This document shows positions 44,101 to 55,167 of a stretch of 64,000 nt of DNA, piece by piece. The notes below the pieces were generated by a model. It was not told the origin of the DNA. It made no database searches and saw only the letters and a program-made list of their open reading frames with translations. Source of the stretch: Symbiodinium natans. Taxonomy: Eukaryota; Sar; Dinophyceae; Suessiales; Symbiodiniaceae. The position numbers and the translations under genes are program-made. Each line of letters begins with the position of its first letter. Within the stretch, counting starts at the first letter, position 1. The stretch is from NCBI GenBank assembly GCA_905221605.1, contig CAJNDS010002299.1, positions 10,001-74,000 on the forward strand. The letters are read 5' to 3'.

Positions 44101-45843
44101 AAGGTGGTCTGCACATTGTCGCTGAAATCCTGGAGAAAATAAACAGCCGTAATGGGAAAACCGAAGGACATTTTTCACCGTTGCCTTGCGGACATGTGGA
44201 GGCAGCGGGGCGGTGGTTGGTTGAGGAATCGAGGGGCTTCGAGGTAGGAGCTTCGGCTGTGGGCTACATTGATTTGGAGTGCTTACATGCCTGCATGCTC
44301 GACAATCTTCGTGGTCCTCCGACTTCAAGACTAGGATGTTGGTGGAAATGTTTTCGATGCCAATGACGAGGTCGAACCACAGCCCTGTCACTTTGCTGGC
44401 TCGGGGCTGCCAGGCTGGCATTTTGCCATCCGCCAGGACCAACTCATGGAAGTGCTCGGGGCTGCGCTTATGTATCCTTGAGAGCGCAAAGCAACGTGGG
44501 CTTCTAACTTTCATGCACGGATTGGGCAACATGCCACCTAGTTCCAAAAAACATCCTTGGGCCCTTCTGGCTACACATGCAATGAAAGCTGTCCAGGCAT
44601 GATGCTTGCCTGGACCTTGCATCAGTACCTTTAGAGTGCTAGGCCTGCGTGTGTCCTGTGGACTGGCGAGGTGCCCCTTGTCTGTCCAGTCGTCCTGAGA
44701 ACTCCTGGGTTCCCCCGGCAGCACCCAGAAGTTGTAGGCAGACCATAAGTAATCTGCCGGCTCGCGAACAAGGAGCAGCATCTTGACTCGGCCGGCCCAG
44801 CGAGATAACATGACCTGAGCCGGAAGCTCGGGGGCCGCTCTGCTTCGCATGGGTTTAGGGCTTCGGGTTTTAGGGTTCATTCTCAAACTAGCGCACGCGC
44901 AGGCCATGCTTCTGTAGTCCCAATCCAAAACACGCAGAGACACATTGGCCCATCCTAACACCCCAGTCACAAGCGCCCTAGCACTTACCTCCATCCACCG
45001 AGCTCGCATGGCTTTAGGGGTTTAAGGTTACTTTGGGGTGTGGTTGCCCTTTTTGTCGTTTTTGCAAACTTCGGCATGTAGGGCTTTCAAGGTTTGGTGC
45101 TTTAGCGGTTCGAGCGCTGACCAAGGCCGGGCAAGCTTTTACCGAAAGATCTCCACTGGTATGACAGGGGTCAAATAAACTTGTGCCATTTTTTCAATCT
45201 ACCTTGGGTTTCAGGTCCAACCTCTACTTCACAGAAGTACTATTGTCTCGAAGATAATAGTTTTTAATCTTTGCAGCTGTAGCTGCTATTTGTTTTCATG
45301 TATTTCTCTTGCAGGAGTCAGAGGAAAGTGCATTCCCGTATAGTCGAAGTATACCCTTTGGGGCAGAGGCTGGGCATTGCTGTAGCCTCTCTCGACTTTC
45401 TGGGGATTTCGAAAGTGCTTGACAGGACTTTAAAGGGCCTTCTTCTCCAGAAAGAAGATGTCAGTGATCGCGAGCACTGCGGCAGTGGAGTTATCGTATT
45501 TCCCTCTGATCCAGCCAACCAGCCGCTGGCATTCCGTGCTGCCCTTTGGGCCCAGATACCAGCAAGCATCGGCCAAAGGTGCGCCAGGAACTTGCAGGGA
45601 CCTCGCGATGGTGAAAGCTGCCTCTTCAAACTCCAGCTCCTGACCGGGCTGGACGCCCACTTGCTTTCCGAGCGTGACGATGTTTGGGTGAGCTTGAAGA
45701 ACACGAAAGATGTGCGAGGAGCTGCATTTTGGAAACCCGCCCACCACCAGCAAGTTGGATGGCGGCTCAGTGTTGCCAATGCAGCCCACAAACAGCGCTG
45801 AAAAAATTAGAGCTTTCCAGCAATGCATTGCGCCTTTTTCCAT
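41192..45843 (-). CDS. Two-module (tandem) sulfotransferase, 7 exons
   Basis: Exons 45439-45843, 44675-44814, 44304-44476, 43022-43860, 42251-42390, 41944-42103 and 41192-41716 join in frame to about 793 residues. Exon 1 has a signal peptide (MEKGAMHCWKALIFSALFVG) and the PAPS 5'-phosphosulfate loop GGFPKCSSSHIFRVL. Exon 2 has VREPADYLWSAYNFW, the 3'-phosphate signature. Exon 3 has HFHELVLADGKMPAW and LVLKSED. Exon 4 carries the rest of module A (LGSFAGVS, VLGRTNSQ, SSSFGVHYRECLGDD), a ~70-residue Pro/Ala linker, and the P-loop of module B (GGFPKCGSSHIYRMF) in one open frame. Exons 5-7 repeat the order of 2-4. Exons 2 and 5 are both 140 bp. Donors: GC and GC in A; GT and GA in B. The 3' ends of exons 3 and 6 are tentative. 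It is probably a Golgi/secretory-pathway enzyme using PAPS; acceptor unknown. Confidence 0.78.
42539..42554. repeat. Cytosine homopolymer run
   Basis: About fourteen C residues in a row within the module-B intron 1. Confidence 0.9.
43885..43920. repeat. CCCTAAA heptamer array inside a sulfotransferase intron
   Basis: Four consecutive CCTAAACCCTAAA-type units lie just upstream of the fourth sulfotransferase exon on the minus strand. Confidence 0.9.
44815..45438 (-). other. Sulfotransferase intron 1 with telomere-like heptamers
   Basis: A 624-bp intron with GC donor (AAG|GCCCTT) and AG|G acceptor. It contains GGGTTTAGGG and TTTTAGGGTT units at 44850-44880. The homologous module-B intron (42391-43021, 631 bp) has a GT donor, a C homopolymer (42539-42554) and CCCTAAA units at 42752-42785 and 42985-43010. 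Confidence 0.65.
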
Positions 45844-46291
45844 TCCTTGTGGCTACTTTTGAGCCTGGCAAAGACTGCGGACTTTTCGCAGCCAAAGGAC
45901 TAAGGTACAGGGGTGCCACCGGGGGTTCAGAATCAGGGTGCCTCTTACTCTAGGCTGTCTCTGGGGATCCGAGCATCTGAGCGACCCTTCTTGGGGTTCT
46001 AGAGAATACCAGCGTACCTGGCTTAGAACGTATAGACCGTATAGAACAACCATGAACAACCCATCAGACGCCCAGGTCTCTTGGTCTCTTTTTCGACTCG
46101 AAGCCGCAATCCTGTCAGCAGGGCCAGGGTGATCAAACATCAACCTGTTGAAGACAGGTGAGGAGTCTCAAGGAAAGCCCAGAACTCTTGGCAGCATCTG
46201 CGGATACTGCTGCCCTCAATTGCCTTGATCTACTTCACGCTCCAGCTTGTGCTGTCTATCTAGGCTTTCCAAGGAGGCTGGCACCTGCCCC

Positions 46292-49200
46292 CTAACCCCG
46301 GGAACCGCCCAAAACATTGCCACCAGAGATGTTGATGTCCGTGCCGGTGATGTAGGAGGACTCCTCAAAGGGAGGGTGCGGGGGTTGTGGCTCACTCTCT
46401 GAACACCCCCCCCCGAAACCCCAAACTGAACCCGAAACCTGATCCCAAACGTTCTGCCCCTAACCGGATGCAATGTGCCAAGGTGTGCTGGCAAAAACCA
46501 TAGCAGATCACGAGACGATGATCGGTAGGGGACTCGTGTCATTGACACGTTCCGTGCCAACTGCCTAGCTGCTAGGGCCGCTAAGAATCAAAAGATGGCA
46601 GCACCTAACGTGCTGAACACCGAACGGCATGCTTCCAGAGTCATCTACAATCCTCCCTGCTTAGATTACTATGTTCATGTGTCCGCGTCAACTCTTGCAG
46701 TGGCAACCTCCTATACTGCGGCAGCCTTCAGGACAAGCGGCCTTCCACATTTTTGAGCGTGCCTGCGCTACCTGGAGGCCTGGGTAATGGTAGCATCCCA
46801 TGCTACGAACCCTAAACCCTAAACCACAGCCTGGCCAGCTGAGATTTTGGTCGCTCACCTCTCCTCGCTGAGCAAGAAGAGAACCGCTTGGATCCTTGTC
46901 ACAAGAGGCGGGCTTCTGGCAACCAGCTGCATAACTTCAAGACTTCTATCGATGAATAATCTAATCTGTCCATACGAATGTACCGACAAATGTTCTAGAC
47001 TGCGCCTTTCGCATGGTGTTGTCTTATACTCTAGCGCGTGTCTGTTCGGAACCAAAGAGCCAAATAAGAACACCACCGGCTTGTCATCTTGGCTGCGGGC
47101 AAGGCGCACCTCTTCTGGGCGGCCGAGGCGCCGCAGCGGCACAGACTCCTCACAGTGCATGTGTGGTTCGGCATCTTGTATCACGGGATTCTATTTCAAA
47201 TGGTCCGGAGCCTTGCCTTAAGCAGATTACACGCAACTTGGAGCTGTGGTTCTCAAATCCTCAACCTGGGCAACCAAGTCATAAGTAACAGACTGGTCTT
47301 GAGCCCTTGCTCTCCAGCATCTGTGTGGCCACCTCTTTGGTGTCATTGGAGTAGTACCGCCTCAGACGTTCCGAAGTCTGCCATGCTGAGAATGTCACCC
47401 TCAACAAGAAGTAAGGAGATCGCAGCGAGTCTAACCCTCTTGAACCCTGGCTTTCTAAACCCTATAAACTTCCTAAACCCTAAACCCACTTCGTAAACCA
47501 ACTGTAGAACCATGCAGTCGCAGCCACTCGGGGGCTCCAGTCGGGTTGGCCTTCGCTTGAAGCTCTACCTCCAGGCTCGATGCGTCTTGCTGCCAGCGTT
47601 CAAGGAAAGGCGTGTTCTGAACTGGTGGTCTGCTTCATGCCATCATGCTGTAAGACCTCCTCGGATTAAACATGATAGAAGCCGCTGTGCCCTCCCGTCA
47701 GCGCCTGCCGTAGCCACATGAAGCCATCATCGGGTCCGATAAATGCCTCATGGGACGACGGTTCTGCGTTTGGATTGGGGCTGTGAATCTTTGGGAAAAC
47801 AAGCTACCCAAGCCGGATCTACTACCTGCTACCTGACTGCCACCTGCTTTTTTGTACAAATACCAGATCAGACAAGACCGCGGATACTAACTCGCTTTGA
47901 CCCCCCCCCCGCCCGCCCACTGCCCTAAACCCACATCCCATTCGCTTGGGGCCGTGGGGCTGGACTCACAGAGTTCACGCGGATGTTGCTGGGAGCAAGG
48001 TCAAGGGCGGCGATCTTCGTCAGGTGGAGAACGGCCGCCTTGCCTGCAATGTATATGGGTCTTAGGATTGCCGGTCTTTGAGCTGCAAATCGTGGGGGAG
48101 ACTGGGACGGACCAGGTCCTCATATGAAAGAAGGAGCTCCCTTCCCTGCACTCTCTGGATGGCTCTGTCACAGGATGCCTGCTATTTGTTTGTAAACTTT
48201 TACCCAGGTGAATGTGACGAAGGGCCCAAAGTGCTTGCAAAAGGAACTTCTGCTGATGGTCGTTGAGACACAAGTTGCCGAACATAGAGTTATTGACAGT
48301 CTAACAGCTTCCGCAAACATGGCCCTTCTTGATCAACTGCCTGAAAACCGAAACCCCCTCTAGCACCAGCAATTGAACCCAAGCTGCTGGTAGCATAGCC
48401 AGTCATCATCGTGGGACAGCCGAGTCCAGCACAGCTGGCTGTGTTCACGATGGCGCCCCTCTTCCTCAAAGCCGGTGGGAGTGATGGCTGCGCCATAAAT
48501 ATCGGAAGACAGCGCCGATCTTTTCTAACAAAAGGCTCGAGACACTTCAACCATACATGGGAGTGCGTTGTGTTAGCCTTTCTTGCTTGGCTGCATATTT
48601 AGCTATACCGATGGCCTGGGAGCTGTTCATAGCACTGGATGGTTGGGGCTTCATTAAGATTGCTTGTCCAAAACCTCACAGAACTCGCAAGAGACCTGTA
48701 TCTAAAATTCTGCTTTTCGTGACCACATGTTCAAATTGCTGTTAAGGGCAAGCCGCTGTTCCACCATGACTTTGGACACGTGCTTGAGAACTGCAAACAC
48801 GCCAGTCACGTTTATCTTCATGACCTGCGTGTTCTTTCCCGAACATGTTTCAATTACCTGCCATCAGGCTTGTGGAGCTCTTTCCGGCGCCTTTTCAAAG
48901 TCCTCAAAGCTGTAGGTATCCACAGGGGCAAACCTCCAGTTGATGGCATGCCAAGACTTCACAACCAAGAGTTTGCCAGAGCATACTGTCGATGGTGCCG
49001 ATGTTGCCAGATGGTCCGTGGGAGCCTACTAGATGCGACTCAGAAGCAGGCCCTGGTAGCCAGCATTGTTGAAAAGACAATCAATGCAACCTCGGTGCAG
49101 ATTGGATGCAGAAAAACAGGCTGCATCAGCAGTGGTGAGTCCAGCTCAAACCCGATCTTCTTATGTACTCTTCCGCGAAGTTCCGCGTGTTGGAGGCGCG

Positions 49201-50631
49201 TTATGGCGCGTGCCAATCTTCGCAAGCATGTCATGCCATGGGGCCAAACGCAGCCTTCACGTCCGCAACCGTCTTTTCTATCTCTGCCTCCTTGGTCACC
49301 TGAGTTCGGCTTTCCATGACATGTGGCCTCTACCAGCTTTATGCATTGCGAAGCCCGCTCTTGCCACGTGCGCCCAAGCGGCTGCCCCACACATAAGTAC
49401 TCTGTCTGGCTGCAAAAAACGTTTCTGCGTTAGGCCTCTTGCAAATCATGGTTCGCTGAGCCTTTTCAGGGCTCCTTCCTACGCTCGAGAGCAACGAGAT
49501 GGGCAGCGATTCTGTCTGCTCCACGAAAAAAGGGATAGGCTCACCCTACACAAGGGCCTGAAAAGAGGCTCTGAGGCTGTTGTTTCTGGGCTTTTCATCG
49601 GGTGCAAGTTGTGACAAGGCGCATCCATAACAAACTCCTTGACAAGAACATTGTACGTCTTTCTGACATCTTCGGCGACGGACTCGAGTTTGTCCTGGCC
49701 CAGCGAATGTGAACACACCGCCACCATCACAACAAATCGGTTTAACATGGATGTTCATGAGAACCCGGGCCAGGGCAGCCCAACAACAAGCGAAGACTAC
49801 GCTTGACTCAAGCCAAGGCAACCCTAAACTATCTAAACCCGACTTAAAGGACCCAAGCCCTCGCTAAGCTGACGGCTGTGCTTCTGAGCAAGCGCCGATC
49901 CCTTGGAGGTAGTTTTGAATGAGGGTCCCCTGACGGCGGACGGCAAACTCTGCCAACCTGAAGGCGCACTTGCTTCGGCTGTTGGGGACTTGCGTCCTTG
50001 GCCAAGTCCACTAAAGCCTCAGAGTGAGCGCACTTGCCAGCTATGCCAGCTTTTCATCCCCCTAACACACACTCACCCTGCGAGTTGCGTTTGAAAACAG
50101 TTTCGACAGCCAGCTTGGTGGAGTGTACACGGCTTCTTTGACCCATCAGTCGAAAGCAAACCCCTGAAAACACGCCACATCATATGGGTTCGATCAAACT
50201 TATGAACCCTTCGTGGGTGCATGTGGGTGTGCCCTACTATACATATATATATATGCACATATATATATGTATGTATTTGTATATATATATACTAAACCGA
50301 TCCAGGGACACACTGAATCATAATGATGCACCCTGGCCACAAGCTTGGCGCCCTCAGCTGCCGCCATCTGCGCGCACACGGAGCCAAAGTTTCCCGCGGC
50401 TCCTGTAATCACTACCTCAGCTTCCAGAATCGAAGCAACATCTCAACAGTATAACAATCCTTGTAAGCTCTCAAACTGCCTTCAGAAAGGTAGGAGCAAG
50501 AGCCCTGTTCCTCCTCTCAAGGATCAAATTGCGTACTAGATTGCTGCCGAAGGCACGACCTTGTCTTGAAGGCGGTTCCCCCGCGAGGGGTACGGAGGCT
50601 TGCCCTCCACACGCATGCGTTTAGCCTCCAT
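46292..50631 (-). CDS. Short-chain dehydrogenase/reductase (SDR), 14 exons with non-canonical introns
   Basis: Exons 50560-50631, 50332-50415, 49623-49694, 49245-49299, 49048-49090, 48891-48933, 48750-48824, 48388-48487, 47961-48043, 47703-47746, 47315-47360, 47108-47148, 46864-46894 and 46292-46363 join to 861 bp (286 residues, normal SDR length). Motifs in order: LQDKVVITGAAGNFGSV (Rossmann TGxxxxxG), CIDCLFNNAGYQG (NNAG), GAIVNTASCAGLG (catalytic Ser region), GYATSKAAVLHLTKIAALDL (YxxxK, split by intron 8), NIRVNSVSP, FIGPDDGFMW, PLRRLGRPEEV, and the C-terminal SSYITGTDINISGGN. It reduces or oxidises a carbonyl/alcohol with NAD(P)(H). Donors are 9 GC, 2 GT and 2 GA, and all acceptors are AG. 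Start: Met of MEAKRMRVEGK. The joins around exons 2/3, 7/8 and 10/11 are the least certain. Confidence 0.85.
50240..50296. repeat. AT/ATGT microsatellite in SDR intron 2
   Basis: Alternating TATATA with CACATA and TGTATG interruptions, inside the 637-bp intron between SDR exons 2 and 3. Confidence 0.88.
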
Positions 50632-50649
50632 TGGCTCGTCTGTGAAAGA

Positions 50650-51110
50650 GACAAGACAGTCTCCGAGGTGGAACTTGGTGGAACGTGGTCTTGACCAGAT
50701 AGTAATGTAATGTAGTAGATGCTCAGTCATAACAATAGTGGTTAGGTTCATGAGTTCATGGTCATTTTGACGTGAGGGGCTCAGCGACACTTGTGTGTGA
50801 GGGAAAGTTGTCCAAGTCCTCCGTGGCAAAAGCTTTGGGCCAGAGTCGGCAGTCGGGTTTAGGGTTTAGAGCAGTACTTGCGGCGGGCTTATCTCACATC
50901 AGGTCGCGAGAAGTACACATCACCTCATTGTGGATGCTACATAGCAGGAATACACATCAACGGCGGAACAGCCAACATGCATCAAGCTGCCGGATTTGCT
51001 GCGGACACCAGGGTTTCTCAGCACGTTTTTATAGCACTTTTACTATGCTTCAACAGCTAATCACGATCAGGGTGACCGAGACCACCCCCCAGCAATCATC
51101 CGCTACTTAA
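50650..51110. other. Upstream region of the SDR gene, no supportable gene
   Basis: A TTTAGGGTTTAG unit lies at about 50858. The plus-strand frame 50772-51110 has no domain. No core-promoter motif was recognised. Confidence 0.4.
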
Positions 51111-51129
51111 CCCGAAGACATGTAAAGCC

Positions 51130-51350
51130 TGCACGAGGCCGACTTCGACACATCAAGAGACGTTCCCCACTGGACGCCGATCGATGTGTCGGGTTTTGGC
51201 TGAGTGGCTAGGGTTAAGGGGCACTGTCAAGATGCAAAAGAGCATGTAGATGCTGTGTAGATGACGACGAGGCCGACTTCGGGGAACGAAGTTCCCCAAT
51301 GTGGACGTCGATCCATAACAACCAGGGCGCCTTCGACACATCAGGAGATA
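51130..51350. repeat. Small inverted and direct repeats
   Basis: CGACACATC (about 51148) and GATGTGTCG (about 51185) form a perfect 9-bp inverted repeat. CGACACATCA recurs near 51331. GAGGCCGACTTCG occurs at about 51137 and 51269. GGGGAAC-GAA-GTTCCCC is a 7-bp stem at about 51280-51297. Confidence 0.7.
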
Positions 51351-51596
51351 TACTCTGGGGAATAAAAAAATCGAGCGATGCGAGATAAAGCGACTACAAG
51401 TAGCGAGCCAATGTCTAATTCCTGTCAATTGTGCAGCCTGCACCTAGTTGTAAGGATTGTTGTTGGCTAAACCACCCTGGATCAACATGACGATGTGCAA
51501 GAGGAGACATGGGAAATCGGCTTTTTTTGGGCAGGTCTCGACGCAAGCCCAGAAGCCGGACTTGGTCAGACTCCGACTTTTCTTTTGGGTTGTTGG

Positions 51597-51612
51597 GGAG
51601 GGGGGGGGGGGG
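51597..51612. repeat. Guanine homopolymer run
   Basis: An almost uninterrupted run of about fifteen G residues (one A break before it). Confidence 0.9.
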
Positions 51613-52083
51613 CTAAGGGATTAGTTACCCTTCTTTGCAACAGGCGTTTGCTGGGTCTGAAGCTGAATCTCGAAGATGCACGCAGGCTGCAAAGATCTCT
51701 AGATCCCACATTCGAGCATTGTCGGACGGCTGCAAAAACCAAAAGACCACCTTCTTTTGACTGCGGGCTCTGTGCCGTGTCAGTCTGCGCCGTCTCGAGC
51801 CTTAAGTTCTTGGCGCGTTGAGGGGCAGGGCTCCAGCGCCCAGGGCTGAGGGTTCTGAACATTCGAGGCTTCTTAGGTTTCAGCATCTCGAGGTCTGCTT
51901 CTGATTGGAATGGCTTGACGCGTTATAGACTCCACAGCTCATGTTTCGGCTCTTGTACGACTATGTCCAATTGTTCAGAAGGTCCTGCGCAGCCGGTTTT
52001 GAGGTGCATTAATTAGCTCTGTCAAGTCGTGTCGCTGGAGTTACGCCAGATGTCTCGACCTCCTGAACAAACATCCCGAAGCT

Positions 52084-52729
52084 CTAGTAACCGGGATCCC
52101 AAAACTCCATGTAAGCCCTAAACCCGAAGCCCTTCAAATTCGAAATGCTGACATGATTGACCCGAGATCTTTGCAATTCCAAGGCGTCGAAATCGAAGGC
52201 CAAGCAGTCTGTCTCTGCCTGCGGCATGAGCTCGAAAGTGCTTTTTTGTTTCTGGCGGAAAGGTTTCTCTGGGAGGGAGTGGCGCAGCCATAGCATCCAT
52301 TCTTGCAACATTCTGTTTTTGATTTATGCTCCAGCGGGGAGGTCCGGCTCCACGAACATGCATAGGCACCCCGGCATTCCCTCTAAGACCCTGAAAGGCC
52401 CTCTTCACCCAGCTCACCCTGAACTCCTATAAACCCTTGTGGACAGACAGAGTGAGGCGGTGCAGTCTGAATCCCTGCCTGCTCAGGTGGGGCCTTAGGG
52501 ATGGACATGCGAAGTCGCCTCTCAGCGTACCTGCGCGGAGTTTTAACAGGACAAGAAAGGGGGGTTCTTGGAGGGTTTTTGGAATTTGAAGAAGCCTCTC
52601 AGCCTCCAGCCTGCCCCATTCAGAAATCAAGAAGCCCCTGGTACCTGATGACTTTAGCCATTCAGGCGACATGAAACGGGAAGCGAAGTGACACCAAACG
52701 AGAACTGGGGCCTTCTGGTCATGACTCAC
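52084..52729 (-). CDS. Probable exons of an unrecognised minus-strand gene
   Basis: Two coding-like minus-strand frames follow each other. 52427-52729 contains APVLVWCHFASRFMSPEWLK and EWGRLEAERLLQIPKTLQEP. 52084-52311 contains WLRHSLPEKPFRQKQKSTFE and LMPQAETDCLAFDFDALELQ. Both look more protein-like than the plus-strand frames opposite. The splice joins were not resolved and no family was recognised. Confidence 0.3.
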
Positions 52730-53053
52730 CGCTGTTCAACTTTTCAACTTATGTGTGGAGAACAAGAGCACGAGAGATACCTGAAATTAGTGGGAGGAGC
52801 CCCGAGTAAGCCCAAGATGTGACGAATGTTTGATATGTGCTTTCAAGTCAAAACTACGCCTTTTGATATATGGCTGGACTGAGGGCCAGTTCGCCTGACC
52901 CTGACCCTTTCTTGCATCCACTTAATAAGCCCTGAACTCAACCCACAGTCCCGCAGCCAACCCAGGCACTCATGTCGGAGTTCGGCATTCTGCTCGGCTA
53001 CGAGGCTGCAGTGACTGAGCTCCTGTAGACGGAGGCTGAACTTACTGTTTAGT

Positions 53054-53127
53054 AAGGAATTGGGGCATCAGGTACCATATTTCATCCTTCAAAGGGTATA
53101 TAGGGGATGTATGGTACCTTATTCCTT
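53054..53127. mobile_element. 74-bp imperfect inverted-repeat element
   Basis: Arms AAGGAAT...GGTACCAT (53054-53078) and ATGGTACC..ATTCCTT (53111-53127) are reverse complements apart from a 10-bp spacer in the left arm. It is small, without coding capacity, and could form a hairpin or a MITE-like footprint. Confidence 0.5.
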
Positions 53128-53147
53128 AAGTGAAGAGATCTCAGGGA

Positions 53148-54090
53148 TCAAGGCTTCAAAGCTTGCGGTTCCCGGGGTTTCGGGGGGCTCGAAAGGCTGG
53201 CGTGCTTGTGGGGGAGTTGGCGCAGCCTAAGGCTCGGCGCAGCTTCTGGCTCACAAGCTGGGTAAGGACATCTTTCATCGCATGGCTCCCCTGTGGCCAT
53301 CTCTGTTTTCCACGCGCCTAGCTCTAGCATGGTTAGCCTCAACCATGCTGTAAAGCAGTAGGTCCTGTCGGACACTCTTCCGCCGCACACTAGATGAGTG
53401 ACCAGGAGTGCCTGAAAGCATGCCTGTCCGGCCCAAGGAGTGCTGGAATCCGGACTCGAACGCAAACTCCCCGAACGCAAGCGCGCCGGAAGCGAACGCA
53501 CACGCACAGCCCTGCCGCGTGCCCAGTGGTTGCTTAACGGGTCATCGGAGGCCGTGATATGCCGTGATTGTCCGGGAAACCAACGACTTCGAGTAGGTTG
53601 GTCCTTGGGTGAGCTTAAGGTTCTGAGTTTGGGACGCAATAGGAATTTCACTGCAGTCGGTTGGGTTGCAGTGTGGCCTTTTTGCATCCTCAAACTCCAT
53701 CCCCACAACCCTCGGGTTGGCCACGTCAGTGGCAGAACATGGCAGAACTACTTTGGACGCGCAGCAAGATAATTTTAACTCCCCGGGGCGCTGAGTCGGG
53801 GAGCGGTGTGCTTGGACTGCAGCTTCTTGCTAGGACCACAATGCCACGCGGTTTTTCCACATCGCAAACGATCTTTCAAATCACTCGGCTGAAGGAGCTG
53901 CCGCCGTGCACATTGGCGGCAACTCAGCGGGTGAAGCTTCAACCAAAGCCTCAAGTCTCAACTCCCTGCGACTGCTCGAAAGCCTGGCCCTGTCGGCCAT
54001 CACTTTCAGCAGCCGCGGCTGTAGCACTCAGATTCAGGACGTTGCTCCAGGGACTCCATCAGCTTCTGCAGATTCCGAGCTCATGACTGA
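53148..54090 (-). CDS. Possible exons of an unrecognised minus-strand gene
   Basis: Coding-like minus-strand pieces: about 53895-54010 (ADRARLSSSRRELRLEALVE ASPAELPPM), about 54020-54085 (LQKLMESLEQRPESECY), and 53270-53440 (GQACFQALLVTHLVCGGRVS, RLTMLELGAWKTEM). They fall in different frames and would need introns. I could not define sites. Confidence 0.2.
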
Positions 54091-54099
54091 AGATGGGGG

Positions 54100-55115
54100 A
54101 TTCCGAAATAAGGGGTACCTTCTTGGGGACCTTACTATAAGGGAATCCTACTACTCGGGGATCTAGATTCGGGGTCCCCTATAACTGAGCCGACGGAGGT
54201 CCTGGGGATCCTTGCGTAAATACAGGCCTGTCGCAGTTCAAACTCACGGTCTCCTCGCTACCCAAGCGGTGCGCGATGGAGGCATATGGAAGCCCCTGCT
54301 CCTTTTGCCGCGATGGACTATGATGCTCGCTATGGCGTTGTGCGGTTCCATGATGTTCCATCGCAGATGAAGTCTAAGGCTTACCTAAATTGTCGGCAGG
54401 ACGCTTCAGGGATCCAGACCCTGCAAAAAACAGAAAGGTTCTGCACTTTGGCTTGAACGGCCCATGGTGGGAGCTTGATCACAGCACGATCTCAGCAATC
54501 GTCTCGGCAAGGACCGTGGTGTTGCCTTTGCTCTGCATCCCGGAATCCTATGCACGTTTGTGTGTTTACCTAAATTTGCCCTATAAGCCTCATGGCCTTT
54601 TCAGCACAGCTTCATCCCCAACATGTCGCAAGCCCAACTTCCTCGGACGAGCTCACTCGAAAAACATCCAGCCTGAAAACATCAACTCTGCTGTAAGTAA
54701 TCACAACTTGCACTCAATTCCTAGTAGGACAATATAAAGGAAAACCAGGCCAAACAAGTACTTTTCTGGATTGTTCTGCTAACCTCTTTTGCTTGTTTAA
54801 TTGAGTTGTAGTGAGTGAAAATATGAACGGCGCATAACTCAATCGAACAACAAGCAACTTAGGATTGGAATGAAGATCGTGAAATTGAGCCAATTCATGT
54901 CTTGCACTGCTTCCTTTCGCAATAATCGTTTTTTGCGTGCCAAAAGCTTAAACATAATAGTGCACACAAAACGACTAAATTGATAAACATGCAAAAGCAC
55001 GGGCCCAACGCTCAAAGAAGCGCCCGAAGAGACAATAAGCTTAATATGAACACGGGCCGTGTTTTTTTCAACGAATATTAAGAGTCAGATGGACATGCCT
55101 AGGTGAATCATAGGG
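54100..55115. other. No supportable gene
   Basis: A G-rich patch with GGATTCC and GGAATCC half-sites at 54095-54160, then AT-richer DNA (54750-55100) with no coding-like frame beyond a short plus-strand ORF (54390-54737) lacking motifs. Confidence 0.4.
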
Positions 55116-55167
55116 TTAACTTTGTTCGAGTATCAAGAATCCTGTCCAGTCACTTTTCACCTGTTGT

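Noticed and set aside
46855-47184. 109-codon minus-strand ORF as a separate gene
   Set aside because: Only SVPLRRLGRPEEV within it is coding, as exon 12 of the SDR gene; the rest is intron sequence.
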